This document shows positions 7,877 through 13,776 of a stretch of DNA of 13,818 nucleotides, piece by piece. Origin of the DNA: an uncultured Bacteroidales bacterium (lineage in GTDB: Bacteria > Bacteroidota > Bacteroidia > Bacteroidales > F082); contig CALBNP010000103.1 in the NCBI GenBank assembly GCA_937896505.1, positions 1 to 13,818 of the forward strand, given 5' to 3'. Position 1 is the first letter of the stretch. Each line of letters begins with the position of its first letter. The translations under genes were made by a program, and so were the position numbers. The notes under the pieces were generated by a model. That model saw only the letters and a program-made list of their open reading frames with translations, ran no database searches and was not told the DNA's origin.

Positions 7877-9619
7877 ATGAAAAAGTATTTGTCTTTCTTA
7901 TTGATTTTGTTTGTCTTAGTTTCATGCGGCAAAAAGGAAATGGAACCAACGACTTTTGAAAAATCGGAGTTTTTGGAAACGGATAATTACGAAGGCACGA
8001 TAGATTACGCCAAAAAACTGGCCAAGTGTTTCAAGCAAGTCAATTACGAAGTGATTGGAAAATCGGGCGCTGGCCGTGACATTCCGATGCTCATCGTGGA
8101 TGAAAACGGCTATACGAAGCCTGAAAAAATCCGCAAGCAAGGCAAAGCCATTGTTTGGGTCGAGTCGTGCATCCATCCTGGTGAACCGAACGGGAAAGAC
8201 GCTATGTTCATGATGATTCGCGATATGCTGGCCGATAGCTTGAATATCAATTTGTTGAAAAACATTTCCATCGTGTTTTTGCCTGTCGTCAGCCCTGATG
8301 GCTTGGCCAATTTTTCGCCTTTCAACCGCATCAATCAGAATGGTCCGAAACAAATGGGTTGGCGCGTCACGGCACAAGGTCTGAACCTAAACCGCGATTT
8401 CACCAAATTGGATTCACCCGAATTGCGTGCGCTTGTCAACATTTTCAACCGATGGCAGCCTGACATTTTCTTCGATACGCACGCTACTGATGGAGCAGAT
8501 TACCAATATGTTACGACTTATTCCATTGAGGATTTCGGCAACTATGACCATGCCCTTTCGTTTTGGCTGAGCGAGGCTTGGGAAAAGCGTATTGTAACGG
8601 CCATGGCAAGGCACGATATGCCTGTATCGCGTTACATCGAGTTCAATCCCTGGGGCGACCCGACAGCAGCTTTGAGCGAAAATTCGTTTTCAGCCATGTT
8701 TTCCGAGAGTTATGCCATGGCACGCAATTGTCCCGGTATTTTGCTCGAAACGCACATGCTGAAACCTTACAAGGACCGCGTTTTTTCAACCTATTACATG
8801 ATTCTCGAAACGATGAAAATCATCAACGAAGACAAGGATGGTTTCCTGGAAGTGATTGCAAAAGCAAGGCAAAACGATTTGGAAATGAAAGAATTGCCAA
8901 TCAACTTGCACCCATCTTATCAGGATACGCTGTGGGTTGATTTTCTTGGTTATAAATTCGATACCATCCAAAGCGACTTGACGGGCGGCTGGTATTATTC
9001 ATACGACCCGACCCAACCCGAAACGCGCAAAGTGATGAAATTCCGTGACGACGAACCTCAAAAGGTTTTGCAAGTGCCAAAGGAATACATCATTCCAGTG
9101 CAATATGATAAAGTCATTGATATTGTAAAGGCTCATGGCTTTGATATTGAATATCTTAGCAAGGAAAAAACCATAACGGTGGATACCTATCGTTTCAAAA
9201 ATGTTGAGTTTTACCAGATGCCTTACGAAGGCCGTAGCCGCATTTGCCGTTTCAATACGGAAGAAATCAGCAAGGAAATGACTTTCCCGAAAGGTTCGGC
9301 CGTAGTGAAGACCTCGCAGAACGGCGTTCGTCTGCTGATGAATCTTTTGGAGCCTGAAATGCAAGGTTCGTTGTTCGAGTGGGGTTTCTTCAACACGGTT
9401 TTGCAGCATGTTGAATATTTTGAAATCTATAAAATGGAACCGCTTGCCAAGCAGATGCTGGCTGATGACCCATTTCTGCAAACCCAATTCAACGATTGGA
9501 TGGCGTCGTTCCCCGAAAACGAAAAGCCTTCGCAATATGCCATCATGAATTGGTTCTATGAGCAATCACCTTATTTCGATAAAAATTACATGATATATCC
9601 GATAGGAATAATTCGATAA
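7877..9619 (+). CDS. M14-family zinc carboxypeptidase-like lipoprotein
   Basis: A 580-residue predicted lipoprotein hydrolase. The signal peptide (KKYLSFLLILFVLVSC) ends in lipobox LVSC with Cys17 as the lipidated residue, so it acts in the cell envelope. The N-terminal half has the M14 zinc-peptidase pattern: HPGE with ligands His100 and Glu103, the third ligand His202 in FFDTHATDGADYQY, and Glu291 in ILLETHMLKPY as the likely catalytic base. QGLNLNRDF and PVVSPDGLANFSPFNRINQNGP match the substrate-pocket region of large Bacteroidota M14 peptidases. The C-terminal half (about 340-580) has no motif I can name. The substrate is not shown; peptide or peptidoglycan fragments are the usual targets of the clan. 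It is the first gene of a two-gene unit with thpR, 5 bases downstream. The start ATG is fixed by the signal peptide and the promoter just upstream. Confidence 0.92.
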   Translation: MKKYLSFLLILFVLVSCGKKEMEPTTFEKSEFLETDNYEGTIDYAKKLAKCFKQVNYEVIGKSGAGRDIPMLIVDENGYTKPEKIRKQGKAIVWVESCIHPGEPNGKDAMFMMIRDMLADSLNINLLKNISIVFLPVVSPDGLANFSPFNRINQNGPKQMGWRVTAQGLNLNRDFTKLDSPELRALVNIFNRWQPDIFFDTHATDGADYQYVTTYSIEDFGNYDHALSFWLSEAWEKRIVTAMARHDMPVSRYIEFNPWGDPTAALSENSFSAMFSESYAMARNCPGILLETHMLKPYKDRVFSTYYMILETMKIINEDKDGFLEVIAKARQNDLEMKELPINLHPSYQDTLWVDFLGYKFDTIQSDLTGGWYYSYDPTQPETRKVMKFRDDEPQKVLQVPKEYIIPVQYDKVIDIVKAHGFDIEYLSKEKTITVDTYRFKNVEFYQMPYEGRSRICRFNTEEISKEMTFPKGSAVVKTSQNGVRLLMNLLEPEMQGSLFEWGFFNTVLQHVEYFEIYKMEPLAKQMLADDPFLQTQFNDWMASFPENEKPSQYAIMNWFYEQSPYFDKNYMIYPIGIIR

Positions 9620-9624
9620 ACTAT

Positions 9625-10194
9625 ATGAAACGCACATTTTTAGCCATTCCCATTAACGGCGGAACAGAGTTTCCCGCCTTGTCGGAAAACCTGCAACGCA
9701 ACTTACAGCACGAAAAACGCAACATCAACTGGTGCAAGACCGACCAGATTCACTTGACCTTGAAATTTGTCGGCGACACGCCCGATGCCGATGTCCCGAA
9801 AATCATTGAGGCTTGCCAGAAGGTGGCGAAAAACCACCAACCTTTTACGATGGACTTCAACCGCACAGGCATTTTCGGCAGCAACCATTCGCCGCGTGTG
9901 CTTTGGCTGGGCATGAGCGAGGAACCAAAGGCACTTTACGATTTGGAAGAAGACATTCTTGATGCTTTCGACAGCGTTGGTTATCTTCGTGACCGTCAAA
10001 ACTTTGTGCCTCACATCACCGTTTGCCGTATCAAGCAATTGGTTGATAAACCGTATTTCCAGAAAATCTACCAATCCATCGAGCAGAAGACCTATCTTCA
10101 TGCCGATGTGAACGAAATAGTTTATTTCCAAAGTTTCCTGCAACCCACGGGTGCTTATTACAAGACCTTGAAGCGGATACCATTGGGTAAATAA
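9625..10194 (+). CDS. thpR: RNA 2',3'-cyclic phosphodiesterase (2H superfamily, ThpR/LigT)
   Basis: A 189-residue enzyme of the 2H phosphoesterase superfamily, which opens 2',3'-cyclic phosphates on RNA ends. Both signature HxT motifs are intact: His43 and Thr45 in QIHLTLKFVGD, and His130 and Thr132 in FVPHITVCRIK, separated by the usual distance. The N-terminus (MKRTFLAIPI) and the SPRVLWLG segment are typical of the family. Length is normal. Its ATG lies 5 bases after the stop of the M14 peptidase gene and no promoter is seen between, so it depends on that gene's promoter. No terminator is obvious behind it; the next gene, ptb, has its own -7 box. There is no functional link to the peptidase that I can defend. 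Confidence 0.95.
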   Translation: MKRTFLAIPINGGTEFPALSENLQRNLQHEKRNINWCKTDQIHLTLKFVGDTPDADVPKIIEACQKVAKNHQPFTMDFNRTGIFGSNHSPRVLWLGMSEEPKALYDLEEDILDAFDSVGYLRDRQNFVPHITVCRIKQLVDKPYFQKIYQSIEQKTYLHADVNEIVYFQSFLQPTGAYYKTLKRIPLGK

Positions 10195-10228
10195 TGTCAG
10201 TTTGTTGACTTTTATACTTTGATATTTG

Positions 10229-10253
10229 AAAACAATGGCAAACCTATTGTTTT
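10229..10253. promoter_or_regulatory. inverted repeat upstream of the ptb -7 box
   Basis: Arms AAAACAAT (10229-10236) and ATTGTTTT (10246-10253) are exact complements around a 9-base spacer (GGCAAACCT). The repeat ends 6 bases before the -7 box of ptb and covers the stretch where -33 contacts would lie. It could be an operator or activator site controlling ptb-buk. As a terminator for thpR it would be poor, because the stem is almost all A-T. The role is inference. Confidence 0.4.
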
Positions 10254-10259
10254 AATTCG

Positions 10260-10267
10260 TATCTTTG
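10260..10267 (+). promoter_or_regulatory. Bacteroidota -7 box for ptb-buk
   Basis: TATCTTTG matches TAnnTTTG perfectly. It lies 44 bases before the ptb ATG, giving a leader of roughly 35-40 bases. No TTG is found at the correct distance for a -33 element, which fits a promoter needing an activator. Confidence 0.65.
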
Positions 10268-10311
10268 CGGAAATCTTAAAGGAATTATTCAAAATTTAAT
10301 ACATCAATATT

Positions 10312-11217
10312 ATGGAAATCAGAAAATTAGAAGAAATGTTTGAGGTTTTGCGCAGCAAACCTAAAAAACGTCTTGTCGCTGCATACGCCAACGATGCTCA
10401 CACCATTTGCGCTGTCAGCAATGCTGTCAACGAAGGTCTTATCGAAGCCACTCTCGTGGGTGACCAAGCCACTATCGCCGAAGTGTGCAAAGCCGAGAAT
10501 ATCGACATCAACAGTTTCCGCATCATTCAGGAATCGGACGATGTGAAAGCCGCTGCCATGGCTTGCGACCTTATCAACGCTGGCGAAGCCGACATCCTGA
10601 TGAAGGGTCTGCTCCCAACCGACAAGTACATGCGCGCCATCCTCAACAAGGAACGCGGCCTCTGCCCACCTAACGTGACCTTGGCTCACGTGGCTGTGAT
10701 TGAAAACCCGAACTACCACAAGCTGCTCGTCGTCAGCGACTGCGCCATCATCCCGCTGCCTGACCTCAAGCAGAAGCAAACCCTGCTGAAGTATGTCACC
10801 ACTACCGCTAAGGCTATCGGTATCAGTTGCCCGAAGGTTGCCATGGTGACCGCTACCGAACAGATGAGCGCTGGCATTCCGGCTTGCGTCGATGCCGCCA
10901 TCATCGCCAAGATGGCCGAACGTGGCCAAATCAAGGGCTGCATGGTTGAAGGCCCTATCTCCCTCGACCTCGCTCTCGATGCCGAGACCGCTGCTATCAA
11001 GGGCATGAAGAACCCTGTCGCCGGCGATGCCGACTGCCTCGTGTTCCCGAACCTCGAAAGCTCCAACGTGTTCTACAAGTGCTGCACCAAGTTCGACAAG
11101 AGCGAAGTGGGTGCCATCCTGATGGGTGCCAAGGTGCCTTGCGTGCTCTCTTCACGCGGCGACACCACCAAGACCAAGCTCTATTCCATCGCCCTGGCTG
11201 CCATGCTGGCAAAGTAA
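10312..11217 (+). CDS. ptb: phosphate butyryltransferase
   Basis: A 301-residue cytoplasmic acyltransferase that converts butyryl-CoA and phosphate to butyryl phosphate and CoA. It belongs to the PTA/PTB family. The C-terminal half has the family signature GPISLDLALD (214-223), the KG pair at 230-231 and AGDADCLVFPNLESSNVFYK (237-256), and it ends in the conserved SSRGDTTKTKLYSIALAA. The 301-residue length fits Ptb (about 300) rather than a long multidomain Pta. The pairing with buk downstream fixes the assignment as Ptb. Codons are strongly biased to C-ending forms, more than in the flanking genes, suggesting high expression. Branched acyl-CoAs (isobutyryl, isovaleryl) are also accepted by some family members, so the physiological substrate could be mixed. 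The start ATG is the first after the promoter and gives the normal N-terminus. Confidence 0.95.
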   Translation: MEIRKLEEMFEVLRSKPKKRLVAAYANDAHTICAVSNAVNEGLIEATLVGDQATIAEVCKAENIDINSFRIIQESDDVKAAAMACDLINAGEADILMKGLLPTDKYMRAILNKERGLCPPNVTLAHVAVIENPNYHKLLVVSDCAIIPLPDLKQKQTLLKYVTTTAKAIGISCPKVAMVTATEQMSAGIPACVDAAIIAKMAERGQIKGCMVEGPISLDLALDAETAAIKGMKNPVAGDADCLVFPNLESSNVFYKCCTKFDKSEVGAILMGAKVPCVLSSRGDTTKTKLYSIALAAMLAK

Positions 11218-11222
11218 AAAGA

Positions 11223-11341
11223 GACAAGTGGACAATTAGATAATTTGACATTTAGACAGATGGACATTTAGTCAGTCTCCAAGTCAAAAAAGTCAAATAG
11301 TCCCCTGGTCCCTAAGTCAAAAAAAGTCAAATAGTCAAATA
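11223..11341. repeat. degenerate 8-base tandem repeat array filling the ptb-buk spacer
   Basis: Read from 11223 the spacer divides into consecutive units that nearly all start with GAC or GTC. First block (11223-11278), seven exact 8-base steps: GACAAGTG, GACAATTA, GATAATTT, GACATTTA, GACAGATG, GACATTTA, GTCAGTCT. After a 4-base break, second block (11283-11341): GTCAAAAAA, GTCAAATA, GTCCCCTG, GTCCCTAA, GTCAAAAAAA, GTCAAATA, GTCAAATA, with two units one or two A's longer. A 22-base segment at 11281-11302 recurs at 11314-11336 with one extra A. ATTTGAC (11243-11249) in the first block is complementary to GTCAAAT at three places in the second, so the transcript could fold on itself. No ORF and no TAnnTTTG box is found inside. 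Similar short-period intergenic repeats occur in Bacteroidales from my general knowledge; their role is unknown to me. Confidence 0.75.
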
Positions 11342-11352
11342 AATATACACAA

Positions 11353-12426
11353 ATGGCATACAAGATATTAACGATAAACCCAGGTTCAACTTCAACGAAG
11401 GTTGCCCTGTTTGAAGACGAGAATCAGGTCTTCAAGAAGAACATCAAACACTCAACGGAAGAATTGGCTCCTTACGACAAAATCGCCGACCAATATCCTT
11501 TCCGCAAGGAAGTCATCATGCGCGAGCTTAAAGAAGCCGGTGTTGACATCAGCGATGTGAACATCATCGTTGGTCGTGGCGGTTTGCTTCACCCACTGGT
11601 ATCGGGTGTCTATGAAGTGAACGAAGCCATGATCAAGGACCTTTTCAACAGTCCTGTCGGCGAACATGCCTGCAACCTCGGTGGCTTGATTGCCAACGAC
11701 ATCGCCAAAGAACTCGGCGTGAAGGCTTACATTGCCGACCCAGTCGTGGTTGACGAAATGGAAGACGTAGCTCGTTTCTCAGGTCATCCTGCATTCCCAC
11801 GCCTCTCTGTTTTCCATGCCTTGAATCACAAGATCATTGCCCGTCAGTTGGCTAAGGATTTGGGTAAGAAATACGATGAAATCAACGCTATCGGTGTTCA
11901 CCTTGGCGGTGGCATTTCGGTTTGCGCCCACAAGCAAGGCCGTGTTGTCGATGTCAACAATGCTCTGAATGGCGAAGGTCCTTTCACCCCTGAACGCTCT
12001 GGCACGTTGCCGGCAGGTCTGCTCGTCGATGCTTGCTTCAGCGGCAAATACACCAAGAAGGAAATCGGCCAGATGCTGAAAGGCAAGGGCGGTTTCGTGG
12101 CTTACCTCGGCACCAACGACGCTCTCGAAGTTGAGAACGCTGTGAAGGCTGGCAACAAGGAATGGGAACTCGTCTATCGCGCCATGGCTTATCAGGTGGC
12201 CAAGGAAGTCGGCGGTCTGGCTGCTTCGGCACTCAGCATGAATGTCGATGCCATCTACGTCACTGGTGGCATGGCTTACGACAAGACCTTCTGCGGTATC
12301 CTGAAAGACCACTTCGGAAAGATTGCTCCAGTTCACATCTATCCTGGTGAAGACGAAATGAAGGCCCTCGCCCTCAACGGACTGATGGTCCTCACAGGCG
12401 AAGCCGAAGCAAAGATTTATGGATAA
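11353..12426 (+). CDS. buk: butyrate kinase
   Basis: A 357-residue acetokinase-family (ASKHA fold) enzyme that transfers the phosphate of butyryl phosphate to ADP, giving butyrate and ATP by substrate-level phosphorylation. Visible motifs are the N-terminal phosphate region TINPGSTSTKVALF, GRGGLLHPLVSGVYEVN, SVFHALNHK, the central HLGGGISVCAHKQGRVVD (His183 onward) with NALNGEGPFTPERSG, and the C-terminal adenosine motif IYVTGGMAYDK. The length fits Buk (about 355) and is shorter than acetate kinase (about 400). It lies 135 bases after ptb, separated only by the 8-base repeat array, with no promoter seen in the gap, so the two are probably one transcript; a palindromic terminator follows. With ptb it completes the last two steps of butyrate formation from butyryl-CoA; the upstream steps are not in the window. 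Confidence 0.96.
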   Translation: MAYKILTINPGSTSTKVALFEDENQVFKKNIKHSTEELAPYDKIADQYPFRKEVIMRELKEAGVDISDVNIIVGRGGLLHPLVSGVYEVNEAMIKDLFNSPVGEHACNLGGLIANDIAKELGVKAYIADPVVVDEMEDVARFSGHPAFPRLSVFHALNHKIIARQLAKDLGKKYDEINAIGVHLGGGISVCAHKQGRVVDVNNALNGEGPFTPERSGTLPAGLLVDACFSGKYTKKEIGQMLKGKGGFVAYLGTNDALEVENAVKAGNKEWELVYRAMAYQVAKEVGGLAASALSMNVDAIYVTGGMAYDKTFCGILKDHFGKIAPVHIYPGEDEMKALALNGLMVLTGEAEAKIYG

Positions 12427-12449
12427 TCGTTTGTATTATTATATTGTAC

Positions 12450-12480
12450 AAAAGAGACGCACCGGTGCGTCTCTTTTTTT
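12450..12480 (+). terminator. palindromic terminator of ptb-buk
   Basis: A perfect 28-base palindrome (AAAAGAGACGCACC at 12450-12463 followed directly by its complement to 12477) runs into a seven-T stretch at 12474-12480. This gives a very stable hairpin 24 bases after the buk stop. Being symmetric with A's on the other side, it could also act on minus-strand transcripts coming from ssb. Its core GAGACG...CGTCTC resembles the next palindrome at 12499-12526, suggesting a repeat-family origin. Confidence 0.85.
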
Positions 12481-12498
12481 AATCCTTTGTGGCGTCAT

Positions 12499-12526
12499 GT
12501 AGAGACGTGCCATGGCGCGTCTCTAC
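12499..12526. repeat. GTAGAGACG-type palindromic intergenic repeat
   Basis: A 28-base palindrome beginning GTAGAGACGTGCC and ending with the complementary GGCGCGTCTCTAC arm, with a single T-G wobble pair. Palindromes of the form GTAGAGACG...CGTCTCTAC are familiar to me as dispersed intergenic repeats in cyanobacteria and some Bacteroidota. It shares GAGACG/CGTCTC with the buk terminator 22 bases upstream. No T-run follows, so it is not a terminator by itself. Confidence 0.6.
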
Positions 12527-12547
12527 TAACCGACAATTTGTGTTGCC

Positions 12548-12709
12548 TCACGCGCCGTACCAGTCGATGGACAGGCGTTCATTGGGAAAGATTTCCGTGA
12601 GTTGGAGCCTTGCTCCGTTTTGTGTAAGGCTGTTGCCATAATGGATACAGATTTTTGGGCCTTGGGCCGGGCGACCCTTCATTGGGGTCGAGTCTCTCAT
12701 TTTGTTCAT
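12548..12709 (-). CDS. possible small protein downstream of ssb (53 residues, unknown function)
   Basis: A 53-codon reading frame starts with ATG 30 bases after the ssb stop on the same strand and ends in TGA. The product starts MNKMRDSTPMKGRPAQGPK, continues with a segment KICIHYGNSLTQNGARLQL, and ends LSIDWYGA. There is a second possible start at Met10 (MKGRPAQ). It shows no signal peptide, membrane segment or motif that I recognise. In favour: same orientation as ssb, close spacing, protein-like composition with no low-complexity runs, and it fills an otherwise empty stretch of about 310 bases between buk and ssb. Against: it is short, lacks a ribosome-binding signal, and has no recognised homologue. 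Without it, 12527-12739 holds nothing I can identify. Confidence 0.45.
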   Translation of the reverse strand: MNKMRDSTPMKGRPAQGPKICIHYGNSLTQNGARLQLTEIFPNERLSIDWYGA

Positions 12710-12739
12710 TGCATTGTTATTTTGAAGGTGTTAAACTGC

Positions 12740-13093
12740 TTAGTTGCTGGCCTGTGACTTTTCCAACTCGATAGGGAAAAGGTCGCTGATCCAGATTTCG
12801 GTGGTGGAATGGCGTATGCCGTTTTGGTCGGTCCAGTCGTTGTTGCGCAGCGAGCCTTCGACGGCGACTTGCTTGCCTTTCCGGACCACTTTTTCGACAC
12901 GGTCGGCGAGATAGCCGAAGGCTACGATGGAAAACCATTGTGTGTTTTCGACCCATTCGTTGTTGGCATTTTTGCGGCCTTCGTTCACGGCAAGGCGGAA
13001 GCGGGCGATCTTTTGATTGTTGTTCGAATTCTTCATTTCAGGTTCTGCACCTGGGCGGCCAATCAGCATGACCGAATTTCTCATTGTACTCAT
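12740..13093 (-). CDS. ssb: single-stranded DNA-binding protein, short form without acidic tail
   Basis: A 117-residue OB-fold protein that coats single-stranded DNA, normally as a tetramer. The Ssb pattern is clear: SVMLIGRPGAEPEMK at the N-terminus, KIARFRLAVNEGRKN, the aromatic segment TQWFSIVAFGYLADRVEKVVRKGKQVAVEG (Trp53, Phe54) and TEIWISDLFPIE at the end of the fold. Main housekeeping Ssb proteins continue with a flexible linker and an acidic tip of the DDDIPF type that recruits partner proteins. Here the protein stops just after the fold with EKSQASN and the downstream frames do not encode such a tip. It may therefore be a second, accessory Ssb. The start is the ATG at 13091-13093; Met4 is an alternative. 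No clear -7 box was found in its AT-rich upstream region. Confidence 0.93.
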   Translation of the reverse strand: MSTMRNSVMLIGRPGAEPEMKNSNNNQKIARFRLAVNEGRKNANNEWVENTQWFSIVAFGYLADRVEKVVRKGKQVAVEGSLRNNDWTDQNGIRHSTTEIWISDLFPIELEKSQASN

Positions 13094-13156
13094 GTGTTTA
13101 AGAATTTAATTTTTAGTAATTTATGGATTTATTAATCGTATTTCAAAAAATGTTTG

Positions 13157-13164
13157 TAGTTTTG
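13157..13164 (+). promoter_or_regulatory. Bacteroidota -7 box for a candidate small RNA
   Basis: TAGTTTTG matches TAnnTTTG perfectly on the plus strand. There is no plus-strand protein gene downstream in the window; instead a hairpin and T-run end about 70 bases later. No clear -33 TTG is present at the expected distance. Confidence 0.45.
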
Positions 13165-13169
13165 CAAGA

Positions 13170-13235
13170 GAATTAATCAACTATATGTGTTCCAAACTTC
13201 GGTGCGGTAATCGCTTGATATAGTTGGTTTTTTTT
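13170..13235 (+). ncRNA. candidate small non-coding RNA ending in an intrinsic terminator
   Basis: Between ssb and the unknown gene (both minus strand) the plus strand carries a complete small transcription unit. A perfect -7 box at 13157-13164 would start RNA near 13170. CAACTATAT (13178-13186) pairs with ATATAGTTG (13218-13226); with a T-G wobble and two A-T pairs the stem reaches 12 bp (13175-13186 with 13218-13229). Eight T's follow at 13228-13235. The 31-base interior can form a smaller hairpin closed by a TTCG tetraloop (13198-13201). On the minus strand the hairpin has no T-run, so it does not serve as terminator for the minus-strand genes. The RNA of about 66 bases would be antisense to the 3' flank of the gene at 13250-13714. 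It matches no RNA family I know. The 5' end is an estimate. Confidence 0.4.
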
Positions 13236-13249
13236 GTGTCAACATAAAA

Positions 13250-13714
13250 TCACACCTCAATTTTGTTTACACAATATTGGACGTGTTTGTTATCTGCTTT
13301 TATGCCAATAGTAAGTTTTACGGTAAAATTCAGATACTCTACATCTTTGTTTTCAAACGTATGATAAAGAATTGCAATGTTTTTATACCCATTTTTCTTT
13401 TGGGTTCCATCTTTTGGTATTTCATAGACAGGAAATCCATCAATCCCATGGGCAGAAGAAATAATCTCGACTAAGCGTTTTACTGCCCAGGTGGATTTCC
13501 AATTTGCAGAAGCTCCATTGATGGTTTTTTTGTCGCTTTCTCCTTGCTTTATATAAACGTTTACGCCTAGGAACTCATTGTAAACGAGGCAGGGGCGCCC
13601 TTCTTGTTGAAACATTTTCCATAGGTTAGTATAAAAGGATTTGATCATGTTTCGTCTTTCTGCACTACGACTTTTTTCTGTCGGTATGCCTTCTATGTAT
13701 TCAGGTAATTCCAT
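13250..13714 (-). CDS. protein of unknown function, possibly phage/mobile-element derived
   Basis: A 154-residue soluble-looking protein without signal peptide or membrane segments; I do not recognise it with confidence. It starts MELPEYIEGIPTEKSRSAER, has a central NWKSTWAVKRLVEII segment (71-85) and a conserved-looking C-terminus: NGYKNIAILYHTF (108-120), YLNFTVKLTIGIK (127-139) and HVQYCVNKIEV (144-154). The C-terminal pattern reminds me of domains in phage polyvalent proteins (LPD3 / EndoU-ColicinE5/D-RelE-like nuclease group), but this is a weak recollection and no catalytic residues can be assigned. The start is the ATG at 13712-13714; the TTG 36 bases upstream lies too near the promoter-like box. 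The gene is more AT-rich than its neighbours, which together with the short Ssb hints at acquisition from elsewhere. It has no visible terminator; the candidate small RNA lies just past its end on the other strand. Confidence 0.7.
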   Translation of the reverse strand: MELPEYIEGIPTEKSRSAERRNMIKSFYTNLWKMFQQEGRPCLVYNEFLGVNVYIKQGESDKKTINGASANWKSTWAVKRLVEIISSAHGIDGFPVYEIPKDGTQKKNGYKNIAILYHTFENKDVEYLNFTVKLTIGIKADNKHVQYCVNKIEV

Positions 13715-13739
13715 TGTGGGTTGTTTTGCTTTGACGGTG

Positions 13740-13747
13740 CAAAGTAA
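13740..13747 (-). promoter_or_regulatory. near-consensus -7 box for the unknown gene
   Basis: Minus-strand TTACTTTG differs from TAnnTTTG at one conserved position. It lies 25 bases before the ATG at 13714, a spacing like that of the other promoters here. Confidence 0.4.
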
Positions 13748-13776
13748 CAACGCTTGTCAAGACTAAGCCGTTGATT

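Noticed and set aside
8786..9565. Antisense frames inside the M14 peptidase gene (61 and 188 codons)
   Set aside because: They are antisense to a clearly coding region with motif-bearing protein and have no start context or recognisable product.
10214..10221. TATACTTTG-like word upstream of ptb as a second promoter
   Set aside because: The spacing between TA and TTTG is one base too long or too short for TAnnTTTG, while the perfect box at 10260-10267 is better placed.
10229..10253. The inverted repeat as intrinsic terminator of thpR
   Set aside because: The stem is nearly all A-T with a 9-base loop and only four T's, all within the arm; it is too weak and too close to the ptb -7 box.
11281..11336. 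Possible CRISPR-like repeats (22-23 base segment found twice)
   Set aside because: The copies are only 11 bases apart, consist of smaller 8-base units, and there are no unique spacers of regular length nor cas genes.
13715..13750. TTG start adding 12 residues to the unknown gene
   Set aside because: It overlaps the near-consensus -7 box; the ATG at 13712-13714 is at a suitable distance from it.
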